From Methylobacterium sp. E-066 (GTDB taxonomy: Bacteria > Pseudomonadota > Alphaproteobacteria > Rhizobiales > Beijerinckiaceae): a DNA stretch of 64,000 nucleotides. Location: NCBI RefSeq assembly GCF_022829635.1, contig NZ_JAKSYO010000115.1, positions 62,001-126,000 of the forward strand. Reading direction: 5' to 3'. Below the pieces are notes generated by a model that did not search any database, was not told the DNA's origin, and was given only the letters and a program-made list of their open reading frames with translations. The position numbers and the translations under genes were made by a program. Positions 55,349 to 64,000 of the stretch are shown piece by piece (within the stretch, counting starts at the first letter, position 1; each line of letters opens with the position of its first letter).

Positions 55349-56983
55349 ATGCGCTCGCTGAAGCTTCGCTTCGCGCTGCTGCTCGGTGGCACCGCCATCG
55401 TGGTGATGCTGGCGGCCATCGCGGCGCTGGCCTCGATCGCGGCCGCCGAGCGCACCGTCGACCGCACCCTGGAGGCGCAGCGGCGCCTCGAATTGCTGGC
55501 CGAGTTGTCCGGCCGCCTGACCCAGTTCGGCTTGGCCGCGGTGGAGACCGTGGGCAATCCTGATGGGCAGCCCGAGGCCATGGCGATCGCGCGCGACAAT
55601 GCCGACCGGGCCCTGGCCACGGTCGACGAGGCGCTGGCCAGGAGCTTTCCGCCGAGCGACGACCCGGCCGATCGCATGCAATACGCCGCACGCACACGCC
55701 CGATGGCGCAACTGCGCGCGGCCCGGGTCGTGCTCGACCGGCAGGTGGCCCGGATCAACCGGCAGACCGAATCCGACAAGCGCCAGGATGCGATCAAGGG
55801 GGCGCTCAACGGTTTTGGGGCGATGACCGGCCAGCCGCTGTCGTTCCTGATCGAGGCCGAGCGGCGCAGCATGGCGCTCGGGTCCGAACAGGCCCGGGCC
55901 CTGTCGGCGCGCCTGCGCGTGGCCGCGGCGGCGGCGGTGGCGGCCGCCCTGGTTCTGCTGGCCGTGCTCTATCGCGGCGTCACCCGTCCGACCCTGGCCC
56001 GGATCGAGGAGGTCCGGCGCGCGGCGAGTGCCATCGGCCACGGGGCGCTCGACACGCGCCTCTCGGTGGCGACCCGGGACGAGCTCGGCCTGCTCATGAC
56101 CAACGTCAACCGCATGGCCGCGCGGCTCGCCCGCCGGGAGTCGCGGGTCGCGGCCGACCGGGCGGCGCTGGAGGATACGGTGGCGGCCCGCACCGCCGAT
56201 TTGCGTGCCGCCAATGCGCGGCTCGAAGCCGTCGATCGCTCGCGCCGGCGCTTCTTCGCCGATGTCAGCCACGAGCTGCGCACGCCGCTCACCGTCATCT
56301 TGGGCGAATGCGACCTAGCGCTCCGCGGTGCCTCCCGGGGCGCCGATCCGGGGCCGGTCTTCGCCACGATCCGCAAGCGCGCGCAGCGGCTGAAACTGCG
56401 CGTCGAGGACCTGCTGCGCGTCGCCCGCTCCGAATCCGGCGAGATCGAATTCGACAAGCGTCCCCTCGGGCTCGCCTCGGTGCTGGCCGAAGCGGTCGAC
56501 AACATGGCGTCCGAGGCCGCCCGCCGCCGGGTTGCCCTGAGCCTCGAGCCCGGCAGCCAGGACGTGGAATGCCTGGCCGACCGGGAGTGGATCCGCCAGA
56601 CCGTCGAGAGCCTCGTGGACAACGCGCTGCGCCACGCCAAGGGCCTGAGCCGGGTCGAGGTCGCGCTGTCGGCCAAGCCAGGTGCCCTCGCCCGGATCAC
56701 CGTGACCGATGACGGGCCGGGTTTCGGCGCCTCGGAGGCCGAGTTGTTCGAGCGTTTCCGGCGCGGGGCGGGGCCGAGCCCGGATGAGACCGGATTCGGC
56801 ATCGGCCTCGCGCTGGCACGCTGGATCGTCGAGCAGCATGGCGGCACGATCCGCCTCGGCGCCGGTCCGGACGGGCGCGGCGCCCGGGTCAGCCTGGACA
56901 TTCCGGCGCTCGATCCGGCATGGGAAACGGGCACGGCCGGGGATGCGGCCGGCGGCGCGCAGGTGAGGGAGTCGGCCGCATGA
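55349..56983 (+). CDS. mxbD: Membrane sensor histidine kinase, mxbD-like
   Basis: 544 residues: N-terminal transmembrane helix (about 7-32), periplasmic sensor domain (about 33-195), second helix (VAAAAAVAAALVLLAVLYRG), HAMP linker (about 215-270), phospho-acceptor His308 in ADVSHELRTPLTVILGE, and HATPase (NALRHAKG, TDDGPGFGASEAEL, GFGIGLALARWIV). ATG 55349 has GGGG upstream; a TTG at 55316 is an alternative. The 3' end overlaps the response-regulator gene by 4 bp. In M. extorquens the mxbDM pair linked to pqq genes is required for methanol-dehydrogenase expression; the location here matches, by recall rather than comparison. Confidence 0.8.
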   Translation: MRSLKLRFALLLGGTAIVVMLAAIAALASIAAAERTVDRTLEAQRRLELLAELSGRLTQFGLAAVETVGNPDGQPEAMAIARDNADRALATVDEALARSFPPSDDPADRMQYAARTRPMAQLRAARVVLDRQVARINRQTESDKRQDAIKGALNGFGAMTGQPLSFLIEAERRSMALGSEQARALSARLRVAAAAAVAAALVLLAVLYRGVTRPTLARIEEVRRAASAIGHGALDTRLSVATRDELGLLMTNVNRMAARLARRESRVAADRAALEDTVAARTADLRAANARLEAVDRSRRRFFADVSHELRTPLTVILGECDLALRGASRGADPGPVFATIRKRAQRLKLRVEDLLRVARSESGEIEFDKRPLGLASVLAEAVDNMASEAARRRVALSLEPGSQDVECLADREWIRQTVESLVDNALRHAKGLSRVEVALSAKPGALARITVTDDGPGFGASEAELFERFRRGAGPSPDETGFGIGLALARWIVEQHGGTIRLGAGPDGRGARVSLDIPALDPAWETGTAGDAAGGAQVRESAA

Positions 56984-57684
56984 CGCGGATCCTGATCGTC
57001 GAGGATGATATCGACATCCGGGGCCTGTTGGCCCGCGGCCTGGAAGCCGAGGGGTTCGAGGTCGGCACCGCGGCCTGCGTGGATGAGGCGCTGAAGGCCG
57101 CGCACGATCCGGCACCAAGTGCGGTTCTCCTCGACATCAACCTGCCCGACGGGTCAGGCCACGATGTCTGCCGGTCGCTGCGCGAGGGCGGCTTCCCGGG
57201 GGCGATCCTGTTCCTGTCCGCCCGCGACGAGATCCGCGACCGGGCCGAGGGGCTGGCGCTCGGCGCCGACGACTACATCATCAAGCCCTTCGTGTTCGAC
57301 GAGTTGGTGGCGCGCCTGCGCACTCACCTGATGCGGCGCGAGCAGGCCGAGGCGCCGCGCTCGCGCATCACCGCCGGCCGGCTCCTGCTCGATCTCGACA
57401 CCCGCCAGGCGAGCTGCGGCGAGGCCAGCGCGCGGCTGACTCCGCGGGAGGCCGACCTGCTCGCCATGCTGATGGAGAGCATCGGCAAGCCGGTGTCCCG
57501 GGCCGACATCTTCGACCGGCTCTGGGCCAGCCAGGGCGGCCTCTCGCTCAACGTGGTCGACGTCTATATCGGCTATCTCCGCTCCAAGATGGCCGACTTC
57601 GTCCGCTACGGCGGGCCGGGATTGGTCACTGTCCGCGGCAAGGGCTTCATGCTGGAGCTGCGCGGTCCGGACTTCCGCCAATAA
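56980..57684 (+). CDS. mxbM: OmpR-family response regulator, mxbM-like
   Basis: 234 residues: receiver domain (about 1-115) with acidic Asp10, phospho-acceptor Asp52 in LLDINLPDGSG, Lys in YIIKPFVFDEL, and a C-terminal winged-helix DNA-binding domain (about 130-228; LTPREADLLAMLMESIGKPV and VDVYIGYLRSKMADF). Translationally coupled to the kinase by ATGA. It probably activates methanol oxidation and pqq genes: pqqA begins 222 bp downstream and its promoter lies in that gap. The symbol follows the mxbDM arrangement and is not proven. Confidence 0.8.
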   Translation: MTRILIVEDDIDIRGLLARGLEAEGFEVGTAACVDEALKAAHDPAPSAVLLDINLPDGSGHDVCRSLREGGFPGAILFLSARDEIRDRAEGLALGADDYIIKPFVFDELVARLRTHLMRREQAEAPRSRITAGRLLLDLDTRQASCGEASARLTPREADLLAMLMESIGKPVSRADIFDRLWASQGGLSLNVVDVYIGYLRSKMADFVRYGGPGLVTVRGKGFMLELRGPDFRQ

Positions 57685-57905
57685 ACGATTGTACTTAAGT
57701 CGAACCCGGTAACGTTTCTCGGACGTATCTGGGCTTTTAGGTGGAGTCTCACGAAAAATTTGGGAGGATCCGGCAAGTTAGTGCTTGAAGACCACCGCTG
57801 AATCGCCGATATCGAAGGCGCGCCGGAAACCAGAGCGCCATCAGTGTCTTAGAGGTTTCTTAGGAACCCGTGACGCTCGGTGAGGAACCGCCAAGGAGAA
57901 ACACC
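57685..57905 (+). promoter_or_regulatory. Leader and likely promoter region of pqqA
   Basis: The 221-bp gap contains AT-rich stretches near 57690-57760 and the palindromic CGATATCG near 57808. A clear ribosome binding site AAGGAG (57893-57898) is spaced 7 nt from the pqqA ATG. I could not identify a confident -35/-10 pair. Confidence 0.5.
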
Positions 57906-57995
57906 ATGAAGTGGGCTGCCCCCGTTGTGTCCGAAATCTGCGTTGGCATGGAAGTGACGAGCTACGAGTCGGCCGAGATCGACACGTTCAACTGA
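57906..57995 (+). CDS. pqqA: PQQ precursor peptide PqqA
   Basis: 29-residue ribosomal precursor of pyrroloquinoline quinone. The cross-linked pair Glu16 and Tyr20 is in the motif EVTSY, with MKWAAPVVSEICVGM upstream and the acidic end AEIDTFN. The AAGGAG site and ATG 57906 give an unambiguous start and the stop is TGA 57993-57995. It is first in pqqA-pqqB-pqqC/D-pqqE and is usually the most abundant transcript of that operon. Confidence 0.97.
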   Translation: MKWAAPVVSEICVGMEVTSYESAEIDTFN

Positions 57996-58044
57996 GCGTC
58001 TCGCAACTAAGTTTCCAGCGGCCGGGGATCGCGGGAGCCGCACC

Positions 58045-58944
58045 ATGCGCATCGTGATCCTCGGCTCCGCGGCCGGCGGCGGCCTCCCGCAATGGAATTG
58101 CCGCTGCTCCAACTGCACCTTGGCGCGGTCCGAGCCCGACCGTGTGCGGCCGAGGACCCAGTCCAGCATCGCGGTCTCGGCGGACGGGTCCGACTGGCTG
58201 CTGATCAACGCGTCGCCGGACATCCGGCAACAGTTCTTCGACAATCCGCAGATGCACCCCCGCGAGGGCCTGCGCCACTCGCCGATCCGGTCCGTGCTCC
58301 TGACCAACGGGGACGTCGACCACGTGGCGGGTCTGCTGACCCTGCGCGAGGGCCAGCCCTACACGCTCTACGCGACCCGCGGCATCCTCGATTCCGTCAA
58401 TTCCAACCGGGTGTTCGACGTGATGGCCGAGGGTGTCGTCGCCCGGCAGGCGGTTGCCATGGACCAGCGTTTCGAACCGCTGCCCGGCCTGTCCGTCACG
58501 CTGTTTGCTGTGCCCGGCAAGGTGCCGCTCTGGCTCGAAGACGAGACGATGGAGATCGGCGCCGAGACCGAAACCACCGTGGGCGCCCTGATCGAGGCGA
58601 ATGGCCGTCGCCTGGCCTACATCCCCGGCTGCGCCCGGGTGACGAACGGCCTGCGCGACCGGATCGCCGGCGTGGACGCTCTGCTGTTCGACGGCACCGT
58701 CCTGTACGACGACGACATGATCCGCGCCGGTGTCGGCACCAAAACCGGTTGGCGCATGGGCCATGTCCCGATGCGGGGCGAAAACGGTTCGATCGATGCG
58801 CTGGCCGGCACCGCCATCGGGCGTCGGGTCTTCGTCCACATCAACAACACCAACCCGGTCCTGGTCGAGGGCTCGCCCGAACGGGCCGATGTCGAGGCGG
58901 CGGGCTGGACCGTGGCGCATGACGGGCTGAGCCTGGCCCTCTGA
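58045..58944 (+). CDS. pqqB: PQQ biosynthesis protein PqqB
   Basis: Metallo-beta-lactamase-fold protein acting on the excised Glu-Tyr intermediate as a hydroxylase in PQQ synthesis. The 299-residue protein starts MRIVILGSAAGGGLPQWNCR and carries the Cys-rich zinc segment CRCSNCTLARSEP, the metal-binding TNGDVDHVAGLLTLREGQPY, and VHINNTNPVLVEGSPERADV. ATG 58045, 49 bp after pqqA. The gap to pqqC/D is 181 bp. Confidence 0.97.
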   Translation: MRIVILGSAAGGGLPQWNCRCSNCTLARSEPDRVRPRTQSSIAVSADGSDWLLINASPDIRQQFFDNPQMHPREGLRHSPIRSVLLTNGDVDHVAGLLTLREGQPYTLYATRGILDSVNSNRVFDVMAEGVVARQAVAMDQRFEPLPGLSVTLFAVPGKVPLWLEDETMEIGAETETTVGALIEANGRRLAYIPGCARVTNGLRDRIAGVDALLFDGTVLYDDDMIRAGVGTKTGWRMGHVPMRGENGSIDALAGTAIGRRVFVHINNTNPVLVEGSPERADVEAAGWTVAHDGLSLAL

Positions 58945-59125
58945 GACATGTTCGACCGGCCGTTGGGTGCAGACCGCGCCGGCACTATATCGACTCCGAG
59001 CCCGGACATTCGCCCCGCCGGGGCCGCGTTCTGAAAGACGGTCTCCGGCTATCGGGACGAGGCTCTCAACGAGGGCGGGATCGGAGTACAGGAAACGCGA
59101 CCCGAGAACGGATCCCGGAAACGCC

Positions 59126-60223
59126 ATGAACGCAGTCTTCCCGACCCCCTCGCCAACCCCCGACGCCGCCGACAGCCAGCGCCTTCTGAGCCCGGACGAG
59201 CTCGAGGCGGCTTTGCGCGACATCGGCGCGCGCCGGTACCACATCCTGCATCCGTTCCACCGGCTCCTGCACGACGGCAAGCTTTCGAAGGACCAGGTCC
59301 GGGCCTGGGCACTCAACCGATACTATTACCAGGCGATGATCCCGGTGAAGGACGCCGCCGTGCTCGCACGGATGACCGACGCGTCCCTGCGGCGGATCTG
59401 GCGTCAGCGCATCGTCGACCATGACGGCGACCATCCGGGCGACGGCGGCATCGAGCGCTGGCTGAAACTGGCCGAAGGCGTCGGCTTCGATCGCGATTAC
59501 GTGCTCTCGACCCGGGGCATCCTGTCGGCGACGAAGTTCTCCGTGGAGGCCTATGTCCATTTCGTCGCCGAGAAGAGCCTGCTGGAGGCGATCGCGTCGT
59601 CGCTGACCGAGATGTTCTCGCCGACCATCATTTCCGAGCGCGTCGCCGGGATGCTGAAGAACTACGACTTCATCACGAAGGACACGCTCGCTTATTTCGA
59701 CAAGCGCTTGACCCAGGCGCCGCGCGACGCCGACTTCGCCCTCGACTATGTGAAGACGCACGCGACGACGCCCGAGCTGCAGCGCCAGGCCATGGACGCG
59801 CTGACCTTCAAGTGCAACGTGCTCTGGACGCAGCTCGACGCCCTGTACTTCGCCTATGTCGCCCCCGGGATGATCCCGCCGGATGCCTGGACACCGGGGA
59901 CCGGCCTCGTCGCTGAGGCGCCGGCCCCTCAGGCGGGTGCCGGCGTGCGCAAGATGGTGGCGGACGACCGGCCGCGCCTGCCGCGCGGCGTGCGGCTGCG
60001 TCATGACGAGACCCGCGGCAAACACGTCCTGCTCGCCCCCGAGCGGACTTTCGATCTCGACGACAACGCCGTCGCGGTGCTGAAGCTCGTGGATGGCAAC
60101 CGCACCGTCGCGGCGATCGCCGACGAGCTGGGCCGGACCTATGCGGCCGACCCGCGGGCCATCGAGGCCGACATCCTCGTGATGCTGGACGGCCTGGCGG
60201 AGAAACGGGTCCTGGAGCGATGA
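59126..60223 (+). CDS. pqqCD: Fused PQQ synthase PqqC and peptide chaperone PqqD
   Basis: 365 residues. The N-terminal PqqC domain (about 20-255; [60 protein letters not shown]) performs the final ring closure and oxidation to PQQ. The C-terminal PqqD domain (about 275-365; [40 protein letters not shown]) carries PqqA to PqqE. The fusion is characteristic of Methylobacterium. ATG 59126 was chosen as the family-like start; a longer in-frame reading upstream is not supported. Confidence 0.96.
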   Translation: MNAVFPTPSPTPDAADSQRLLSPDELEAALRDIGARRYHILHPFHRLLHDGKLSKDQVRAWALNRYYYQAMIPVKDAAVLARMTDASLRRIWRQRIVDHDGDHPGDGGIERWLKLAEGVGFDRDYVLSTRGILSATKFSVEAYVHFVAEKSLLEAIASSLTEMFSPTIISERVAGMLKNYDFITKDTLAYFDKRLTQAPRDADFALDYVKTHATTPELQRQAMDALTFKCNVLWTQLDALYFAYVAPGMIPPDAWTPGTGLVAEAPAPQAGAGVRKMVADDRPRLPRGVRLRHDETRGKHVLLAPERTFDLDDNAVAVLKLVDGNRTVAAIADELGRTYAADPRAIEADILVMLDGLAEKRVLER

Positions 60224-61365
60224 ACGCACTGACGCCGAACCGGCCGGACGTGCCGGCGCCGGTGGGTCTGCTCGCGGAGCTGACCCATCGCTGCCCCCTG
60301 CGCTGTCCCTACTGCTCCAACCCGCTGGAGCTCGACCGCCGGTCCGGCGAGCTCGACACGGCGACGTGGCAGCGCGTCCTCACGGAGGCGTCGGGCCTCG
60401 GCGTCCTCCACGTCCACCTGTCGGGTGGCGAGCCGACGGCACGCAACGACATCGTCGAGATCACCAAGACCTGCGCGGATCTCGGCCTCTACTCGAACCT
60501 GATCACTTCCGGGGTCGGCGGTGCACTGGGCAAGCTCCAGGCGTTGTACGATGTCGGGCTCGACCACGTGCAGCTCTCGGTCCAGGGTGTCGACGCCCAG
60601 AACGCCGAACGGATCGGCGGTTTGAAGAATGCGCAGCCGCAGAAATTCAAATTCGCCGCCAAGGTGGTCGAACTCGGGCTGCCGCTGACGCTGAATTCCG
60701 TGATCCACCGCGGCAACATCCACGAGGTCGAGGGCTTCATCGACCTGGCCGTGAAGATGGGCGCCAAGCGCCTCGAAGTGGCGCACACGCAGTATTACGG
60801 CTGGGCCTACGTCAACCGCGCCGCCCTGATGCCCGACAAGGCGCAGGTCGATGCTTCGATCCGGATCGTCGAGGCGGCGCGCGAGCGGCTCAAGGGCCAA
60901 CTCGTCATCGACCTCGTCGTGCCGGACTATTACGCGAAGTACCCGAAGGCCTGCGCCGGCGGCTGGGGCCGCAAGCTGATGAACGTCACGCCCCAGGGCA
61001 AGGTCCTGCCCTGTCACGCGGCCGAGACGATTCCAGGGCTGGAGTTCTGGCACGTCACCGAGCATTCGCTCGGCGAGATCTGGCGGGATTCGCCGGCCTT
61101 CACCGCCTATCGCGGCACCGACTGGATGCAGGAGCCCTGTCGCTCCTGTGATCGGCGCGAGAAGGATTGGGGCGGCTGCCGCTGCCAGGCCCTGGCGCTG
61201 GCCGGCGATGCCGCGGCGACCGACCCCGCGTGCTCGCTCTCGCCGCTCCACGCCAAGGTGCGGGCGCTCGCCGTCGAAGAGGCGGCCGAGACCCCGCCGG
61301 ATTATGTGTACCGGACGATCGGCAGCAACGTCCGGTCGCCGTTCAAGGAGGACGTCAACTCGTGA
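60220..61365 (+). CDS. pqqE: PqqA peptide cyclase PqqE (radical SAM)
   Basis: Forms the C-C bond between Glu16 and Tyr20 of PqqA. The 381-residue protein has the radical-SAM Cys triad CPLRCPYC (Cys25, Cys29, Cys32), the SAM motif [13 protein letters not shown], and a C-terminal SPASM domain with [15 protein letters not shown] and the [17 protein letters not shown] auxiliary-cluster cysteines. ATG 60220 overlaps the pqqC/D stop by 4 bp; its own stop overlaps the following GTG-started gene. Confidence 0.97.
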   Translation: MNALTPNRPDVPAPVGLLAELTHRCPLRCPYCSNPLELDRRSGELDTATWQRVLTEASGLGVLHVHLSGGEPTARNDIVEITKTCADLGLYSNLITSGVGGALGKLQALYDVGLDHVQLSVQGVDAQNAERIGGLKNAQPQKFKFAAKVVELGLPLTLNSVIHRGNIHEVEGFIDLAVKMGAKRLEVAHTQYYGWAYVNRAALMPDKAQVDASIRIVEAARERLKGQLVIDLVVPDYYAKYPKACAGGWGRKLMNVTPQGKVLPCHAAETIPGLEFWHVTEHSLGEIWRDSPAFTAYRGTDWMQEPCRSCDRREKDWGGCRCQALALAGDAAATDPACSLSPLHAKVRALAVEEAAETPPDYVYRTIGSNVRSPFKEDVNS

Positions 61366-62075
61366 AGCTTCTCGCCACGACAGCCGTCGCGCTGGTGCTG
61401 GCCGCGATGCCGGCGCTCGCCGAAGAGGCGCCCAAGCCCGCGGCTGCGGTCACCTCGGTCAATGCGGCGGCCCCGCCCAGTGCGGCCGACCTGCTGTTCG
61501 AGCAGCCGCACATGAAGAACGCGGGCCCCGGCTCGACGATCACTTACGATTATCTGCGCCGGTCCGGCATCGCCAAGGGACCGTTCGGACCGCCCCTGTC
61601 GGATACGGTCACGCTCACGCTGGAGCCCGGGAAGAGCCCGGAGGCCCGCGACATCCGCGTGGCCATGTTCTCCGGCCTGAACCGCGTACCGGCCGGTCCG
61701 TTCGAGGACATGAGCGGCAACCCGGTGGTCTCGCTCTTCCTGGAGAACCACCTCCGGTCGCTGGCGAAGGTGCTGGAAGCCAATCCGCGCTACCTGAAGC
61801 TCGCGATCCGCAAGGGTCTGCGCGAGGCGGCGACCGTGACGCCGACCAAGGTTTCGGTGGGCGGGCGCGAGGTCGATGGCTGGCGGGTCGAGATCCAGCC
61901 CTTCGCCAAGGACGCCATGGAACAGCGCATGCGCGGCCTGGACAAGATGATCTACACCTTCATCACCGCCCCGGAGGTACCCGGCGAGATCGTCTCCATC
62001 GAGGCGTCGTCGAAGAACGCCGAGGGCGGCGAATTGCTCGAGGAGAAGCTGAGCTATGATCAGAAAGCTGGCTGA
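61362..62075 (+). CDS. Exported protein of unknown function, coupled to pqqE
   Basis: 237 residues starting at GTG 61362, which overlaps the pqqE stop (GTGA); AGGAGG lies about 11 nt upstream. A signal peptide ([20 protein letters not shown]) is followed by a Pro/Ala linker and a beta-rich domain: [60 protein letters not shown], and [20 protein letters not shown]. No catalytic or metal motif is evident, and I do not recognise the family. Its place in the pqq operon suggests a periplasmic role connected with PQQ or the quinoprotein dehydrogenases. It overlaps the next gene by 20 bp. Confidence 0.8.
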   Translation: MKLLATTAVALVLAAMPALAEEAPKPAAAVTSVNAAAPPSAADLLFEQPHMKNAGPGSTITYDYLRRSGIAKGPFGPPLSDTVTLTLEPGKSPEARDIRVAMFSGLNRVPAGPFEDMSGNPVVSLFLENHLRSLAKVLEANPRYLKLAIRKGLREAATVTPTKVSVGGREVDGWRVEIQPFAKDAMEQRMRGLDKMIYTFITAPEVPGEIVSIEASSKNAEGGELLEEKLSYDQKAG

Positions 62076-62418
62076 ACGCGGCGCGCTGGCCGCCCTCGCC
62101 CTCACCCTGTCGGGCTTGGCCGGCTGGGCAGCCGAGGATAACGATTATCCCACCGATGCGCGGGTCGATTACGTCTTCGGCTGCATGGCGGCCAACGGCC
62201 AGACCCGCGAGAGCATGCAGCGCTGCTCCTGCTCGCTCGACCAGCTCGCCGCGATCCTGCCCTACGACAAGTACGTTCAGGCGAGCACGGTCCTGTCCAT
62301 GCGCCAGGGCATCGGCAACCGCGCGAACGAGTTCAAGTCCACCAAGATCTTCGACGACAAGGTCGCGGATCTGCGCCGCGCCCAGGCCGAAGCCGAGATC
62401 CGCTGCTATCGCGGCTGA
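62056..62418 (+). CDS. Small exported cysteine-containing protein, end of pqq operon
   Basis: 120 residues with a signal peptide (ALAALALTLSGLAGWAAED). The mature part has four cysteines: GCMAANGQTRES, RCSCSLDQLA and the C-terminal EIRCYRG, without a CxxCH haem motif. The helical middle AILPYDKYVQASTVLSMRQG is amphipathic. ATG 62056 lies inside the preceding gene and the 20-bp overlap implies co-translation. The four Cys could form two disulfides in the periplasm. The family is unknown to me; together with the preceding gene it looks like a two-protein exported module. Confidence 0.78.
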   Translation: MIRKLAERGALAALALTLSGLAGWAAEDNDYPTDARVDYVFGCMAANGQTRESMQRCSCSLDQLAAILPYDKYVQASTVLSMRQGIGNRANEFKSTKIFDDKVADLRRAQAEAEIRCYRG

Positions 62419-62479
62419 TGACCCAAAGCATGCTGCGGAACAGTGGAATTCGGTTTTCCGAAATCAGCATGCTTCGGTG

Positions 62480-63394
62480 ATGACGGCCGGCGTTGCGCTG
62501 GCCCGTCGTTTCGATCACACCGGGTCCCGAACCGCACCCGCGAACGGGACCCGATCCGTGCCCCCCTCCCCCAGCCTGTCCGACCTGCTGCCCGGCCTCG
62601 GGGCCCGCACGCTGGTGATGGGCATCCTGAACGTCACGCCGGATTCCTTCTCGGACGGCGGCCTGTTCTCCGGCGAGGCCGAAGCCGTGTCGCGGGCTGA
62701 ACGGCTGGTGGCCGAGGGTGCCGCAATCCTCGATATCGGCGGTGAATCGACCCGGCCCGGCCACGTTCCGGTGCCTGCCGAGGACGAGCAGGCCCGCGTC
62801 CTGCCGGTGATCCGGGCTCTGGCGCCCCGGCTTTCCGTGCCGATCTCGATCGACACCTACAAGGCGTCCACGGCCCGCCTCGCCCTCGAAGCCGGGGCCC
62901 GTATCGTCAACGATATCTGGGGCCTGCAGCGCGAGCCCGACATCGCCGCGGTCGCGGCCGCACATGGCGCCCCGGTGGTGATCATGCACAACCGCGAGAC
63001 TATCGACGCGGAACTCGACATCGTCGCCGACATGCGGGCCTTCTTCGAGCGCTCCCTCGACATCGCCCGCCGCGCCGGCATCCCGGAGGGCGACATCGTG
63101 CTCGATCCGGGGGTGGGCTTCGGCAAGACCTGGTCGCAGCATCTGGAGGCGCTGCGGCGCCTGCCCGAGATCCGGGCTCTCGGCTTTCCGGTTCTGGTCG
63201 GCGTCTCGCGCAAGTCGCTGCTTGGGCGCCTGCACGACCGCGAGACCCGGCCCGCCGACCGGCTCTACGGGTCGCTCGCCGCCCACGCCCTGGCGGCGAC
63301 GCTGGGGGCCGACATCGTGCGGGTGCATGATGTCGCTGCCCATATCGACGCCATGCGGGTGGTCGACGCCGTGATGCGGCTGGAGGCCCGATGA
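62480..63394 (+). CDS. folP: Dihydropteroate synthase
   Basis: Condenses p-aminobenzoate with dihydropterin pyrophosphate in folate synthesis. The 304-residue protein has the DHPS motifs MGILNVTPDSFSDGG, DIGGESTRPG, VNDIWGLQREPDI, and the loop DPGVGFGKTWSQHLEAL with VGVSRKSLLGRL. The start is uncertain: ATG 62480 has an added N-terminal stretch of about 35 residues ahead of the conserved part; a GTG near 62559 would shorten it. The stop overlaps folB by 4 bp. Confidence 0.93.
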   Translation: MTAGVALARRFDHTGSRTAPANGTRSVPPSPSLSDLLPGLGARTLVMGILNVTPDSFSDGGLFSGEAEAVSRAERLVAEGAAILDIGGESTRPGHVPVPAEDEQARVLPVIRALAPRLSVPISIDTYKASTARLALEAGARIVNDIWGLQREPDIAAVAAAHGAPVVIMHNRETIDAELDIVADMRAFFERSLDIARRAGIPEGDIVLDPGVGFGKTWSQHLEALRRLPEIRALGFPVLVGVSRKSLLGRLHDRETRPADRLYGSLAAHALAATLGADIVRVHDVAAHIDAMRVVDAVMRLEAR

Positions 63395-63774
63395 CCAGCC
63401 AGCTGGACCGGATCGAAGTCGCACGCATCGCGGTGTTCGGGCGCCACGGTTTGCTGCCCGAGGAGGCCGTGCTCGGCCAGCGCTTCTACATCTCGCTGGA
63501 GGCGGGGCTCGATCTCGCGCCGGCCGGCCGCTCCGACGATGTCGCCCATACGGTGAGCTACGCGGACCTGACCCAGATCGCCGTCGAGATCGCCACCGAG
63601 CGCCGCTTCAACCTGATCGAGGCCCTGGCCGAGGCCATCGCCGCCACCATCCTCGATCGCTTCGCGCCCGTGGAAACGATCACGGTGCGGATCGACAAGC
63701 CGAGCGCGCCGGTTCCGGCGATCCTCGACGGGGTCAGCGTCGCGATCACGCGTCGGCGGGAACAGCGCGCGTGA
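63391..63774 (+). CDS. folB: Dihydroneopterin aldolase
   Basis: Converts 7,8-dihydroneopterin to 6-hydroxymethyl-dihydropterin. The 127-residue protein starts MTSQLDRIEVARIAVFGRHG and includes LPEEAVLGQRFYISLEAGLD, HTVSYADLTQIAVEIAT, FNLIEALAEAIAATILDRF and the final VRIDKPSAPVPAILDGVSV, which matches FolB. Overlaps folP and folK, so folP-folB-folK form one coupled unit. Confidence 0.94.
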   Translation: MTSQLDRIEVARIAVFGRHGLLPEEAVLGQRFYISLEAGLDLAPAGRSDDVAHTVSYADLTQIAVEIATERRFNLIEALAEAIAATILDRFAPVETITVRIDKPSAPVPAILDGVSVAITRRREQRA

Positions 63775-64000
63775 GGGCCTATCTCGGGATCGGCAGCAAT
63801 ATCGGCGACATGGCCGCGATGCTCGACCGCGCGGTCGCGGGGCTTGCCGCGACGCCCGGTATCACCTTCGTCGCCCGGTCGGCGGACTATCGCACGCCGC
63901 CCTGGGGCAAGACCGACCAGCCCTGGTTCCTCAACGGCGCGGTCGCCGTGGATACGGATCTTGATCCGCACGGGCTGCTCGATGCGTGCCTGTCCGTCGA
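63771..64000 (+). CDS. folK: 2-amino-4-hydroxy-6-hydroxymethyldihydropteridine diphosphokinase, 5' part
   Basis: Begins at GTG 63771 (overlapping the folB stop) with VRAYLGIGSNIGDMAAMLDR, then VARSADYRTPPWGKTDQPWF and LNGAVAVDTDLDPHGLLDAC, the signature opening of FolK. It catalyses pyrophosphoryl transfer to the pterin, upstream of FolP. The frame is open at the right edge after 76 codons, so the C-terminal half is outside the window. Confidence 0.93.
   Translation, partial: MRAYLGIGSNIGDMAAMLDRAVAGLAATPGITFVARSADYRTPPWGKTDQPWFLNGAVAVDTDLDPHGLLDACLSV

Overview
The window is high-GC chromosomal DNA from a methylotrophic alphaproteobacterium, almost certainly Methylobacterium/Methylorubrum. 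The diagnosis rests on gene content: a tetrahydromethanopterin (H4MPT) formaldehyde-oxidation cluster (fae, mch, mtdB, mptG, fhcBADC plus three conserved unassigned genes) lies beside a PQQ operon with the pqqC/D gene fusion typical of this group, and an FDH4-like formate dehydrogenase pair is in the same window. No rRNA, tRNA, CRISPR array or intact mobile element was found.

Layout. 1-13.2 kb is housekeeping: the first codons of a probable msrP, an acyl-CoA ligase, pepA, the LPS-export series lptF-lptG-lptD, then pdxA-rsmA and a Tim44-like protein. surA, often found between lptD and pdxA, is replaced by a palindromic repeat. 13.3-17.2 kb holds a PAS histidine kinase, a LexA/CI-like S24 regulator, a DUF952 protein and pyrD. 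17.5-20.2 kb holds the FdhF/YdeP-type oxidoreductase and its small partner (fdh4A/fdh4B). 20.2-28.1 kb is an accessory region: two VOC proteins, an AHSA1 protein, a thioester-reductase-like SDR, a MipA protein, a PhyH dioxygenase, motAB and a decayed IS6-family transposase. 28.1-42.8 kb is mixed: GFA-like protein, malyl-CoA-lyase-type protein, MATE exporter, esterase, Lhr-type helicase with PdeM, a soluble PAS chemoreceptor, CorA, CIRCE-controlled groESL and a prephenate-dehydrogenase-like gene.

43.1-55.0 kb is the C1 core. On the minus strand, mptG, mtdB, an orf17-like ATP-grasp gene, mch, an orf5-like ATP-grasp gene, a CitG-like orf7 and fae read toward 43.1 kb. On the plus strand, diverging from a 301-bp region, fhcB, fhcA, fhcD and fhcC read right. 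Together they condense formaldehyde with H4MPT (Fae), oxidise methylene- to methenyl-H4MPT (MtdB), hydrolyse it to formyl-H4MPT (Mch) and release formate (Fhc); MptG makes the cofactor. Formate would then go to FDH4. 55.3-62.4 kb holds a two-component pair placed like mxbDM, then pqqA, pqqB, pqqC/D, pqqE and two overlapping genes for exported proteins of unknown function. PQQ is the cofactor of the methanol dehydrogenase that makes formaldehyde. The window closes with folP, folB and the start of folK.

The most unusual sequence-level feature is a set of intergenic palindromes in at least five families. One family is exactly 99 bp in all three copies: one separates mch from the orf5-like gene, one separates fhcA from fhcD, and one lies in frame inside the Lhr-type helicase gene. 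That helicase gene also lacks any ATG, GTG or TTG ahead of its conserved N-terminus.
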